The translations under genes were made by a program, and so were the position numbers. DNA of 60,000 bases from Antedon mediterranea (taxonomy: Eukaryota; Echinodermata; Crinoidea; Comatulida; Antedonidae), in contig NC_092670.1 of assembly GCF_964355755.1 (NCBI RefSeq), positions 41,095,795-41,155,794 on the forward strand, read 5' to 3'. This document shows positions 39,501-49,291 of this stretch, piece by piece (the first letter of the stretch is position 1; every line of letters begins with the position of its first letter). The notes beneath the pieces are model-generated. The model searched no databases. It saw only the letters and a program-made list of their open reading frames with translations, and had not been told where the DNA came from.

Positions 39501-42500
39501 AACGTCTCACAATACACCCTTTTATATTCACTACCAAGATCCTTTAGCCAAAAACCGTGAGGCTTTTCTCCAATGATCTAAACAATTAAAAAAATATACA
39601 TATAAACTAAAATATACGTTTTTCTTCTTCACATCACTACAGGCTTTTAACATGATTGCAGCTATAGTGTAGCTTCTTTATTAATATTAATGCAATATGC
39701 AAAACAATTGGTTGTTACATAACCTTTGTAGAGGCTTTCAAAACGGAACATCAGTTGCTTGTCAATTATAAAAACACAAAATATATGTATTTATAAACAT
39801 CTAATTCAATTGAGAATTTACTTGCTTGCTGGCTATCATTTGTTAACTTTGTATAAACATTTTTTTCTATTCTATTCCATTCTAAACTTGCCTTTTGAAT
39901 TCTTTCTAAAATGCTTAGTTCATCTTTTCCTTGAGACTCTAGATCTAGAACATAAATAAACCAGCATCATAATAATGAACTTGAAGTTGTTATACCATTG
40001 AGGGGAACACACTTCCCTTAACATCTAAAGCACCCACATTAGCAACATCATAATAATGAACTGGTTAAATAACAACTTGAAGTTGTTATACCATTGAGGG
40101 GAACACACTTCCCTTAAAATCTAAAGCACCCACATTAGCAACATCATAATAATGGACTGGTTAAATAACAACTTGAAGTTGTTATACCATTGAGGGGAAC
40201 ACACTTTCCTTAACATCTGAAGCACCCACATTAGCAACATCATAATAATGGACTGGTTAAATAACAACTTGAAGTTGTTATACCATTGAGGGGAACACAC
40301 TTTCCTTAACATCTGAAGCACCCACATTAGCAACATCATAATAATGAACTGGTTAAATAACAACTTGAAGTTGTTATACCATTGAGGGGAACACACTTTC
40401 CTTAACATCTGAAGCACCCACATTAGCAACATCATAATAATGAACTGGTTAAATAACAACTTGAAGTTGTTATACCATTGAGGGGAACACACTTTCCTTA
40501 ACATCTGAAGCACCCACATTAGCAACATCATAATAATGAACTGGTTAAATAACAACTTGAAGTTGTTATACCATTGAGGGGAACTGAGACATATGAAAAT
40601 ATTCAAGAAAACAAAATAATGGAGTAAAAGAATTAAATGAAGATTACAATGGTATGGACACACAATTATACTATCGGATGAACTAACAGGGACAGAAGAC
40701 AAGGGATTAATGGATCACATTGATTACAAGATTCTACCTGGTTCAACAGTGACACATATATTAGAGGAGCCTTCTCTTCCAATGAACAGTGAACCATCAA
40801 ACTTTTCCTTAACATCTGAAGCACTCGCATTAGCAAATTTCATTACCACACACCCTCTGTTAACAAAAATGTTTGGTTATAATTTTTAAGCCATTTATAG
40901 ATTAGTGTCATTTCTAATAACATTTTATTAAAAGCATACATTTGATAAAGTAACACTGAATATGCCCAGGTAAATTTAAAATGTTTGACATTAACATTTT
41001 ATTAAAAGCATACATTTGATAAAGTTACACTGAATATGCCCAGGTAAATTTAAAATGTTTGACATTAACATTTTATTAAAAGCATACATTTGATAAAGTT
41101 ACACTGAATATGCCCAGGTAAATTTAAAATGTTTGACATTAACATTTTATTAAAAGCATACATTTGATAAAGTTACACTGAATATGCCCAGGTAAATTTA
41201 AAATGTTTGACATTAACATTTTATTAAAAGCATACATTTGATAAAGTTACACTGAATATGCCCAGGTAAATTTAAAATGTTTGACATTAACATTTTATTA
41301 AAAGCATACATTTGATAAAGTTACACTGAATATGCCCAGGTAAATTTAAAATGTTTGACATTAACATTTTATTAAAAGCATACATTTGATAAAGTTACAC
41401 TGAATATGCCCAGGTAAATTTAAAATGTTTGACATTAACATTTTATTAAAAGCATACATTTGATAAAGTTACACTGAATATGCCCAGGTAAATTAAAAAT
41501 GTTTGACATTAACATTTTATTAAAAGCATACATTTGATAAAGTTACTGAATATGCCCAGGTAAATTTAAAATGTTTGACATTAACATTTTATTAAAAGCA
41601 TACATTTGATAAAGTAACACTGAATATGCCCAGGTAAATTTAAAATGTTTGACATTAACATTTTATTAAAAGCATACATTTGATAAAGTTACACTGAATA
41701 TGCCCAGGTAAATTTAAAATGTTTGACATTAACATTTTATTAAAAGCATACATTTGATAAAGTTACACTGAATATGCCCAGGTAAATTTAAAATGTGTGA
41801 CATTAACATTTTATTAAAAGCATACATTTGATAAAGTTACACTGAATATGCCCAGGTAAATTTAAAATGTTTGACATTAACATTTTATAAAAAACATACA
41901 TTTGATAAAGTTACACTGAATATGCCCAGCCCAGGTAAATTTAAAATGTTTGACATTAACATTTTATTAAAAGCATACATTTGATAAAGTTACACTGAAT
42001 ATGCCCAGGTAAATTTAAAATGTTTGACATTAACATTTTATTAAAAGCATACATTTGATAAAGTAACACTGAATATGCCCAGGTAAATTTAAAATGTTTG
42101 ACATTAACATTTTACAGGGCATCACGTATGCAAAACCCAGGAGAGCAACAAATCGCTCTCCTCAAATCACCGAGGAGAGCAATTCGCTCTCCTTGCAAAA
42201 ATTTATATCGCTCTCCTCAAATATTTATGTTGAAGTTGAAGGATGGTCGCCCTTATTAAAAATGGCTGGCCCTTATTAATTTTTTGTACACATTTTTTTG
42301 CCCGACAGGGGATACCCCCCCCCCCCCCCCCCCGGGCACAACAAATGTATACTGTACCTCTCCCCTAAAATCCCCCACACCCACCTTTACACACAATATT
42401 TTCCGTGGGGATCGTATTATTCTACAGTACAAAAAACTCAAGCCAATTTTTTTGTTATGGCCTGCCTGGGTAGATTGGGTTTCAGGAGCCTGGAGAATCC

Positions 42501-45500
42501 TGTCCTGGCCAACTATATGCCTTTAGCCTAGCTTTTCTAGCCTAGCTTGTTGGCCTAGAAATCAGACAGAAAACCTGAAAAGTATTTACCTGCAATTCAT
42601 AAATTATACAATTCTAACATGCAACAGCCATTAAAATATTGATAATAAGTTACAAAGTGTCATTTTAAAATAATTAAGAAAGATATTTGATCGTGTTTAC
42701 ATGTGTCACACATGGGCGCACGCACAATAGGGGAGGGCTGAGAGAGCTTCTAGAAGATGCTGACGTCACACATCAGCACGTGTTTTGAGGAGGATTTGAG
42801 TGACCAAAATTGGTTAGAACTTTCGAAGAAATAATCCATCTTCAAAATGACATAATTAAAGCAACCAGCAGCTAAGCTTTTTTAAATAATAAACATTATA
42901 TTTAGGCCTCCTATATTAATGTTTCCTTTTAAAATTAAATATATTTTATTAACTCGTTCCATAAAAACATAAAGGGAAAAATTATTGGTTGGGACATGAT
43001 CTTCCTGTAAAGGAGGTGTTTCTATGACACCGTACTGGTTGCACTATGAGGCGATGAAGTAAACTCGCCCCCTTGAATGCGCGCAGGCAGGGGAATCCCT
43101 TTGTTGGTACCTCGCACTGTGAGATGGAGCGCGATGAATTGCTCTCCTTTTCGAAGGTTGTTGATTGCGATCGCGCTCGCGATCCTTAAAAACGAGGGAC
43201 TGCCATTAGGCTTGTAGCTTTATAACTTAGCTTATATATTATTAGCCTAGGCCTAGATTGGTTTTAACTTTTAAAAATCCACGTGTTTTTAGGCCTCTTG
43301 ACAGAAAAATCAACACTGTCATGTCAAAAGCTAGGCTCTATTTTGAAAATTAAGGAGCGCGATAAATTGCTCTCCTCGAAGCCTGTTGAGGAGCGCGGAG
43401 GAGCGCGGTCGCGCAGGCGCTCCTTATAAATGATGCCCTGCATTTTATTAAAAGCATACATTTGATAAAGTTACACTGAATATGCCCAGGTAAATTTAAA
43501 ATGTTTGACATTAACATTTTATTAAAAGCATACATTTGATAAAGTTACACTGAATATGCCCAGGTAAATTTAAAATGTTTGACATTAACATTTTATTAAA
43601 AGCATACATTTGATAAAGTAACACTGAATATGCCCAGGTAAATTTAAAATGTTTGACATTAACATTTTATTAAAAGCATACATTTGATAAAGTTACACTG
43701 AATATGCCCAGGTAAATTTAAAATGTTTGACATTAACATTTTTACATAAATACTGTACTTATTTAATTACAACACATCCAACATCAAAGTCTGCTCACCA
43801 ATTACAAGATGGATAAATTATATTGTGCATATAAACTAAGTCTCATTTGATGTTGAAAAGACAACAATTTAGATCTGTATTGATGAAGCTGATGTCATTA
43901 TGAGCTAGCTGCCAATGCCTGTGACCACAAGGCCGGGACAAGTGCAATACTTAAAACTTAAATGCCAGTTTTGCAAATATCACGACCTTGTACCTCAAAC
44001 ACGCAAGCTGATAAACTTGCTTTCTCTTGGTCTCTTCTCTGTTGCAATTAATCCTCTGCTTAGTAAGACCTGCTGCTTAAATAAAAAATGATCTTGGAAA
44101 AGACATTTTGTTTCTGCTGTTGGATTTAAATAAAACATACAAGTAACTTTGTATCAACTGAACTGGTCATGGAATAAAAAAAAATGATAACGATGTTGAT
44201 AGACTTGCATTAAATTTTATTCTTTAAATGTGTGTACTATACATTCCGCTTTTTCTGTAGGTTTTTGAAATAAGCAAATAATGTAATGTTTTGCCTCATC
44301 AAGGCCGGGACAAGTGCAATACTGGCAAAGTGTAACAGTTTTGTACAAGCCAAGGCCTTAATGAATAACAAACAAAATAAGCCCATTTCTTCTTTTGACT
44401 TTACTTGTTGACAACAAAAGCAAAGGAAGGCCGGGACAAGTGCAATACTATCATTAATTGCAAGTAGTGTACACGTCCTGGTCTCCCCATACTTCTATTC
44501 ATAAATCCTGTAAAAGGCCGATCCAAGCAGAATAATTAAAACAAACGATCGGCAAACGAACTAAAGATGATCAAAGTTGGGCTCCTCTTGAAGACAATAG
44601 TTGAAATCTGAAGGCCGGGAGAAGTGCAATACTTTTAAAACAACAGCATAGCACAGCTCCTAACCTTCAGAATTCCAACCACACATTTGTTGGCATTTCA
44701 TATTCTGGTATGTTAGGATGAAGTGGTCAAGTCCTCTCCCAGCTGGGAAAAGTGGATGCAGTGGTCAAGTCATCTCCAGGCCGGGACAAGTGCAATACTT
44801 GCATCATTATCAGGATGGCACTTGTCATGACCGGAACATGAATTGCATTCGACAACTTGCGTCACAATATTTCATTATCGGGTGGTGCGATTTACAAGAT
44901 AGTCTTAAAGGCCGGGAGGAGTGCAATACTTAATATTGAATTAACAGCATAACACAACTCACAACCTGCAAGACTACCTTACAACCTGCCAGACTACCTT
45001 ACAACTAAAAACCTGCAAGATTACCTCATCACAACCTTAATCTGCAAGACTTAACACAGTCTTTATTTACAGTGGATCAAACTACTTGTACTGCTAAGAT
45101 GTACTTACCTAGCAGCATCTAGACTAGCCTCCACTGGATTCATACTGGCAAAGTGCTTCTTAATGAGATCCTTGAAAAGAAATTACAAAATATTACCAAA
45201 TAGAAATGTCACAAACTTGGCCATTCAATGTAATGTTCACAGTTATTACCAAATAGAAATGTCACAAACTTGGCCATTCAATGTAATGTTGACAAAGAAT
45301 ACGGTACATTAACACTTACAGGACCAAAGGATGCTGGCAAGTTAGAGATTGCAACTGTTTTACTGGATGACTTAGCACTGCTTTGATGAGTAGTAACTCT
45401 GTGACCAAGACGTCTTTGTAAACGAGGTGGCAGTCCACTTGCTACAGGAGTTTGTGTCTGTATATAAAAAAAACCCAGACCATTAAGTAACTGGTAATGA

Positions 45501-47553
45501 TATACAAAATAAAGTGGAGTTGTAGTTTGGTGGTTTATGTCCTTGCTATCGAAATCCAGGGTTCAATCGTGACAAATTGTCAGGGTTGCAACTTGTACAA
45601 CTTTCTACTCTACTCCCAGCTTTTATGGACTATCAGATTGCAGCCCAAAATGTTCAGGGTTGCAACTTCGGACTCTTTTTACTCTACTCCCAGCTTTTGT
45701 GGAATACTAGTGATTGGGTGGCGAGTCAATTTAATGCACAAAGCGCCATGAGCGCCACATGGGTGGAGGATACCGGCGCTATATAAGTTTTCATTTATTA
45801 TTATTATTACCTGTTGGTCAAGTGAAAAGCACTAGCCAATAGCAGGAAGTCTGTCTGGTTGGCAAAAACAAAGTTAGGGCCTAAATTTACCTTAATTGGT
45901 CTTAAAGAGGGACCTGAAGGACCATTTCTAGGTACGGATAACTGCGGTTGTACATTTCCTCTTACTTGCCGACCATTACTTTGTGGATATATTTTTGGTG
46001 CAAATGATTTTGTGGCGGATTGTGGCCCAAAATGTCTTTTTGTAGGAGACTTCTTGAAATTGATAAAAGATGCCCTTACTGGACGCCTAGTCTGAAGATA
46101 AAAATAAACATTTATAATTTTGTCTTTGACAGCACATTCACAACCATTAAATGGCATGTTTTGAGAAAAATGTGAAACATGTGTATGAAATACCTTTTTC
46201 TTTTTTTGTGTGCGTTGCCGTGATACCAAACTGTGTACATGAGCTGAAGCCGCATCAGCAACAGGACAACAAATGTAGCCTTCGGCTCCCCTGTGCAAAA
46301 AAAACAAAAAATTCAGTTTACATAATATGCAATAATAATAATATTGTGGTCCTCTTTATTTCAATTTTCACACACGGCCGGATATCATGGTAGACATCCT
46401 AATCATAGCTTGCCACTTAAGCTGGGGAACATTGTATTTATTTTAACTGACGCTTAATTATTTCCGTTGGGTTGTCATTATAACCACTCGTCTTGGAGTG
46501 TGTTTTCACTGGTGGATTTATTCATAAAATAATTTTTTTTCTATTATAATTGTCCTCCAAATACATTATTCTCCTTAAGTTTTATAACACTAGGAACCCA
46601 GCTGAAAGCAAATTGGGAAAAAACGATTTATCAACAAGTTTAACTTCATATTAGCAACAAATAGAAATTAATCAACTGAAGGCTGCCTACACAAGGCAAT
46701 TCTAACAATACATGCATTGTGTTCATTTGTTAGTCATCAATTAAATAGTGATAATACAAAAATTCCAGTGTATTCAGAAAGACTTCTTTTATCTACTTAA
46801 TTCACAACAACATTTTGTTTGACACCAGAGATTCAAATCTTTACATTGAATCAACTATTTTGCTATTATTATTACTCTCCAAAAGAAATACAGTACTAAT
46901 CAATTTATTTCAGAAATATTTCATCCATATCAACAGAAAACGAAATTCGCAAACTTTAAGCTTAATAAGTCTCTGATTTATAGACACCTTGTATACCTTA
47001 CCTCTGAATTCGAACCACATCAGGAATAGACTGCAAATATTCTTCTAATGAGCGAAAACCAAATCTAGTATATGGAATATGATCACCAATCAATGATCTA
47101 TAATCACCTAAAAAGAAAATGTCACATGTTGGGCAATGTTATCACTGAGGTCAATGATCTGTAATGACCTAAAAAGAAAATGTCACATGTTGGGCAATGT
47201 TATCACTGAGGTCAATGATCTGTAATAACCTAAAAAGAAAATGTCACACTTTGGACAATGTTATCACTAAGGTCAATGATCTGTAATGACCTAAAAAGGA
47301 ATGTTACTAGCGGCAATGTTATCACCAAAGATAATTTTTTCATTTTACAATTTTGGGAAACTAAAAAGTATCATACCATCTTGTAGCAGCACTTTATAAT
47401 TAGCATAAAATAAGTAGTATTATGAAACTATTCTTTATTTGACATTGTAAATGTTACCATGTTCTTACTTGCAAGTAACTGTAGAGGCACGCCTCCTTTC
47501 TGAGAGATGAGAAGAGATCGTAAAAGCTTTTTAACATCCTCTGGTTGAGCCAT
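30550..47553 (-). CDS. TDRD7: TDRD7-like germ-granule protein: LOTUS, RRM-like, LOTUS, four Tudor domains
   Basis: Complete gene, 27 phase-consistent exons, about 1,202 aa: 47469-47553, 47002-47107, 46194-46290, 45891-46091, 45320-45457, 45109-45170, 40738-40856, 39892-39944, 39453-39577, 38680-38808, 38439-38550, 38064-38159, 37641-37787, 37463-37553, 37077-37264, 35883-36035, 35522-35617, 35293-35408, 34246-34357, 34022-34150, 33778-33897, 33464-33682, 32211-32314, 31808-32099, 31234-31302, 30894-31119, 30550-30773. LOTUS 1 lies at ~1-75 (VKKLLRSLLISQKGGVPLQL, YRSLIGDHIPYTRFGF). An RRM-like fold spans ~197-270 (TVAISNLPASFG, GCVVMKFAN). LOTUS 2 lies at ~280-330. Tudor cores are WCRAKI/FFIDYGNQ, YVDYGDKE, WYRAEI/YVDYGNTE and WQRAKV/YRVDEADY. 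The end, ISEYLIESGVVLKL, resembles the TDRD7 C-terminus. TDRD7 acts in germ granules, binding RNA helicases by LOTUS and methyl-arginine ligands by Tudor. The RRM and fourth Tudor are unusual. Confidence 0.87.
31360..31785. mobile_element. Three side-by-side family A MITEs
   Basis: Partial copies start at about 31360, 31522 and 31671; each repeats gtgcccatatatggacacga and ttacatcatatcacta, and the last ends with tttgatagtgtagacagacc. Lies in a TDRD7-like intron. Looks like local duplication of one inserted copy. Confidence 0.75.
32345..33505 (-). repeat. 74-bp minisatellite built from an exon end and its splice donor, about 15 copies
   Basis: Each unit carries ~45 nt of the end of TDRD7-like exon 33464-33682 (reading WLFDMLENQLVQIE) plus the donor gtatataaa and ~25 nt of intron. 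The true exon is the last unit at the right edge. About 14 further donor copies lie between it and the next exon (32211-32314). Confidence 0.93.
34490..35275 (+). repeat. Dispersed repeat, family B, with tandemly amplified core
   Basis: Begins ctagtgttgcccaaaagctc and ends ctttgcttttggatttatat, as at 14735-14941. The middle block (tctccattgagatctagcca, ctgatacccaaagcattgtc) is repeated about a dozen times in 48-80-bp steps. In a TDRD7-like intron. Confidence 0.8.
36048..36992. repeat. 90-bp minisatellite, about 10 copies
   Basis: Unit includes gcattatactagtgaaatat and gggatcatctcagacattca. Because 90 is a multiple of three, long open frames (for example 36503-36970) run through it; they have no protein character. 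Intron between exons at 35883 and 37077. Confidence 0.93.
37700..37960 (-). repeat. 130-bp duplication carrying a decayed copy of a Tudor exon start
   Basis: The acceptor and first ~85 nt of exon 37641-37787 are repeated upstream (minus sense) at about 37835-37960. The copy keeps the acceptor and DQEEIQVFF but has in-frame stops just after SLRQI and a change of DYGN to DYSN, so it is a dead exon fragment. Confidence 0.85.
38880..39090. repeat. ~56-bp minisatellite, about 4 copies
   Basis: Unit includes gcgtggagtgcaatcacttg and cctaacacactcctaagatg. Intronic. Confidence 0.9.
39310..39440. mobile_element. Palindromic MITE, family A (end-truncated copy)
   Basis: atcaaactttatgtgacaaa at one end, cgcataaagtttgat at the other; the outer gctctgtctacac ends are missing. 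Lies 13 bp from exon 39453-39577. Confidence 0.7.
39968..40588 (-). repeat. 96-bp minisatellite containing a fragment of the RRM exon, about 6.4 copies
   Basis: Each unit has a ~35-bp block (ctttccttaacatctgaagc...) matching the middle of TDRD7-like exon 40738-40856 with about two differences. The rest of the unit (ggttaaataacaacttgaag) is intronic. Open frames here come from the repeat. Confidence 0.85.
40918..43742. repeat. 74-bp minisatellite, about 20 copies, split by a transposon
   Basis: Unit acattttattaaaagcatac plus atttgataaagttacactga and atatgcccaggtaaattta. It runs 40918-42114 and continues 43441-43742, with a DNA element between. Confidence 0.95.
42115..43440. mobile_element. 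Non-autonomous DNA transposon with CAGGGCATCA termini
   Basis: 1,326 bp bounded by perfect 10-bp inverted ends CAGGGCATCA and TGATGCCCTG and flanked by the duplicated host sequence CATTTTA (42108-42114 and 43441-43447). The interior has repeated ggagagcgat/atcgctctcc motifs near both ends and a C17 tract. CAGGG ends suggest a hAT-type element, although the visible duplication is 7 bp rather than 8. No transposase. Confidence 0.82.
43925..43992 (-). ncRNA. mir-92: miR-92 precursor, copy 1
   Basis: Minus-strand hairpin. The 3' arm (43930-43949) reads UAUUGCACUUGUCCCGGCCU, the conserved miR-92 sequence with seed AUUGCAC. The 5' arm (43967-43988, AGGUCGUGAUAUUUGCAAAA) pairs with it at about 16 of 20 positions. 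Loop ~17 nt. It lies in TDRD7-like intron 6, sense to the host gene. Confidence 0.92.
44299..44362 (-). ncRNA. mir-92: miR-92 precursor, copy 2
   Basis: 3' arm 44302-44321 is identical to copy 1 over 20 nt. The 5' arm (44336-44359) reads AAGGCCUUGGCUUGUACAAA and pairs with it, including AAGGCC/GGCCUU at the base. Same strand and intron as the host. Confidence 0.92.
44423..44488 (-). ncRNA. mir-92: miR-92 precursor, copy 3
   Basis: 3' arm 44428-44447 is identical to copy 1 over 20 nt. The 5' arm (about 44455-44482) pairs through GGACG and UUGCAAU, with a larger internal bulge than the other copies, so processing is less certain. Confidence 0.82.
44515..44565 (-). ncRNA. Degenerate miR-92-like hairpin (seventh unit)
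   Basis: 44515-44538 matches the miR-92 arm at about 17 of 24 positions but the seed AUUGCAC is lost. GCCGATC/GATCGGC still forms a 7-bp stem. Probably a decayed paralogue or an independent small hairpin. Confidence 0.35.
44608..44670 (-). ncRNA. mir-92: miR-92 precursor, copy 4 (variant)
   Basis: 3' arm 44612-44631 reads UAUUGCACUUCUCCCGGCCU: seed intact, one central change. A perfect basal stem CUGAAGG/CCUUCAG and GUGC/GCAC pairing complete the hairpin. Whole-precursor similarity to copy 6 indicates local duplication. Confidence 0.9.
44775..44836 (-). ncRNA. mir-92: miR-92 precursor, copy 5
   Basis: 3' arm 44778-44797 is identical to copy 1 over 20 nt and followed by GG. The 5' arm (44811-44834) reads CCGGUCAUGACAAGUGCCAU, giving a perfect CAAGUGC/GCACUUG block. 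The best-paired hairpin of the cluster. Confidence 0.93.
44899..44978 (-). ncRNA. mir-92: miR-92 precursor, copy 6 (variant)
   Basis: 3' arm 44909-44928 reads UAUUGCACUCCUCCCGGCCU: seed intact, two central changes. A 9-bp perfect basal stem (44899-44907 with 44970-44978) extends the hairpin. The 5' arm resembles that of copy 4. Confidence 0.9.
45184..45290. repeat. ~53-bp direct duplication
   Basis: Two copies of attaccaaatagaaatgtca plus caaacttggccattcaatgt in the short intron between TDRD7-like exons at 45109 and 45320. Confidence 0.85.
45505..45812 (+). mobile_element. tRNA-derived SINE with (ATT)n tail
   Basis: An A-box-like tagtttggtgg and B-box-like gggttcaatc are spaced as in a tRNA-derived promoter. 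An internal duplicated block (tactctactcccagcttttg) follows, then ggataccggcgctatataag and an ATT tail. In a TDRD7-like intron, antisense to the gene. Confidence 0.75.
47086..47330 (-). repeat. 61-bp minisatellite carrying a splice acceptor, about 4 copies
   Basis: Each unit repeats the acceptor and first ~20 nt of TDRD7-like exon 2 (47002-47107). Acceptor dinucleotides recur at plus positions 47108, 47169, 47230 and 47291, exactly 61 bp apart. Confidence 0.88.
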
Positions 47554-49260
47554 GGTTGGCATTCGTATTTAGGCCATGACACTAGTGAAGGTAATAAATT
47601 TCCAACATCAAACACTTGAAATACAATATCTATCAAATAAAATCCTAAATTAAACAAATCCATTTCAGCCAACAAAATTGGAATGCACGAATCGAATCAC
47701 AAGTGTAGAAAATGTAATATAACGACTTTTACTTGAATTTTAAACCTTTTAGAGTCGTGGTGTATTGCGTTTGAAATCAGACGGATATAATTTTCCATTT
47801 ACTGACATAATGTAGGGCATCGGCCGTAATCCCATAAATGGGAATGGGATTCTTTTGTGCACCACCATATTATTAAATATTTAAAATAAATATCTTATTA
47901 GAGTAAAAAAGCACATGGTTAGTAATAGGGTTACCGAGAGTTGACTCCATTGTTATTGCCACGATTCAACTCCGCGTACGTTACCATGCGCGCTATGTCA
48001 TTGACGCGATTATTTGTCCATTGGTAAACACATTTTTATGTAGTATTATTCTGAAAATAATTGAACTGTAAACATAATTCTTTTGAGTATTTATTTATTT
48101 ACATATCATTCAATAAGATCAACTATTTTTTATCTTCATTACATTCAACCAAACATGTAAAAAATGTGGTTAAAATATCGTACTGTCTAGCGCGTACGAC
48201 CATACGCGGTAGATTGTTTACTCAAAAACCTTCGAACGGTCCAGTGACCTAACCCTATTCAACCTTGTTTTTGTAGTTGAGCCTCTCATGACCTGGGATT
48301 TGTTTTTCTTCCTACGCCAAGATAATATAGTTCTACATGCCATGTGCTTTTTTCTCTGAGAAATATTTATTATAAGTGCCAAAAAAACGTTTTTTTTTCG
48401 ATATGAAGCCTTTATTATTCAAATCTTTTAGAGAAAAATCAGATATATCATAAAGAAGGTCTATTTATTTCATTTTTGAAATAAAATTGTGAAAATTACG
48501 TGAGGCTCAACTACAAAACCACCATTTTGTGATATGATGTCATCGTAATCCAATCAAAGCTGAGATTTTCCGCGATCGGCAGGGCTCACGGTTGAATGAT
48601 TTTGGATTCTGGCTATTTGATTGGTGGACGCGAATCACCCACAGCGGAATGTTTTCTCTCGCGTGTACTGCGAAGTCACATGGTCTGTCTGTACTGATCG
48701 TTACTACACCAATTTAGAGCAATGAATTTGTACGAATTCCGTTAAATAAACAACTTTATATATTTTGTAAACATTTAATAATATATTTTATTGATATTTC
48801 CAATGTTGATATATAAAATAAATTACTATAAAACATAATTTTATGTAATTATTCTAGCGAAAAACGGTGTGGTTCATACAATTGTCGACTGAGGGCGCAA
48901 TTTGTTTACAACGTTCGTGGCCAAAAACGATCATTTTCGGCGATGTTTTAGACCCTATATTTCGAAAACTACAAGTCAGATTTTCTTAATTCTTTCTTTA
49001 TTGGAATATTGAAACAAAATACTAACATATAATATTTAAATTGGTTTAAAAATAACAACTTTTAATTTTGCATCGTTATCCCTATTAGTAATTAAATAGG
49101 CTAGGCACCACCTGTTTAGCATGCTTGCTATAAATAAAGTAGAATTAATTAATTTCATACATTTGTTCCTGTAGTCATTATTTCATTCTTAATTAAAATT
49201 TAGTGAAACCCGTTTTCGTAGGCACCACGCGCTGAAGCCTGGTCTACTATTACACTTGTC
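47554..49260. other. 5' flank of the TDRD7-like gene
   Basis: No coding signal. A more CpG-bearing stretch around 47930-48020 could be the promoter, but no core element is clear. A 17-bp perfect inverted repeat (48268-48284 with 48502-48518) marks a likely MITE. Confidence 0.5.
48268..48518. mobile_element. Probable MITE with 17-bp inverted ends
   Basis: ttttgtagttgagcctc at the left and its exact complement at the right, separated by ~217 bp. No clear target duplication. Confidence 0.5.
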
Positions 49261-49285
49261 ACTACTACTACTACTACTACTACTA
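49261..49285. repeat. (ACT)n microsatellite
   Basis: About eight ACT repeats directly left of the long-inverted-repeat element's target duplication. Confidence 0.85.
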
Positions 49286-49291
49286 GATGAG

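Noticed and set aside
40121-40702. 193-aa open frame with repeated NNFKLLFNQFIIMMLLMWVL.
   Set aside because: By-product of the 96-bp array; the real exon is in a neighbouring frame at 40738-40856.
42284-42531. Proline-rich open frames over a C17 tract.
   Set aside because: Generated by the homopolymer inside a non-coding transposon.
43929-44930. CRISPR-like layout: ~22-bp conserved repeats separated by unique sequence.
   Set aside because: Spacing is irregular (about 126-372 bp) and the repeat is the reverse complement of miR-92 with pairing hairpin arms, in an animal intron.
45497-45786. Two open frames of 69-84 aa.
   Set aside because: They fall inside a tRNA-derived SINE.
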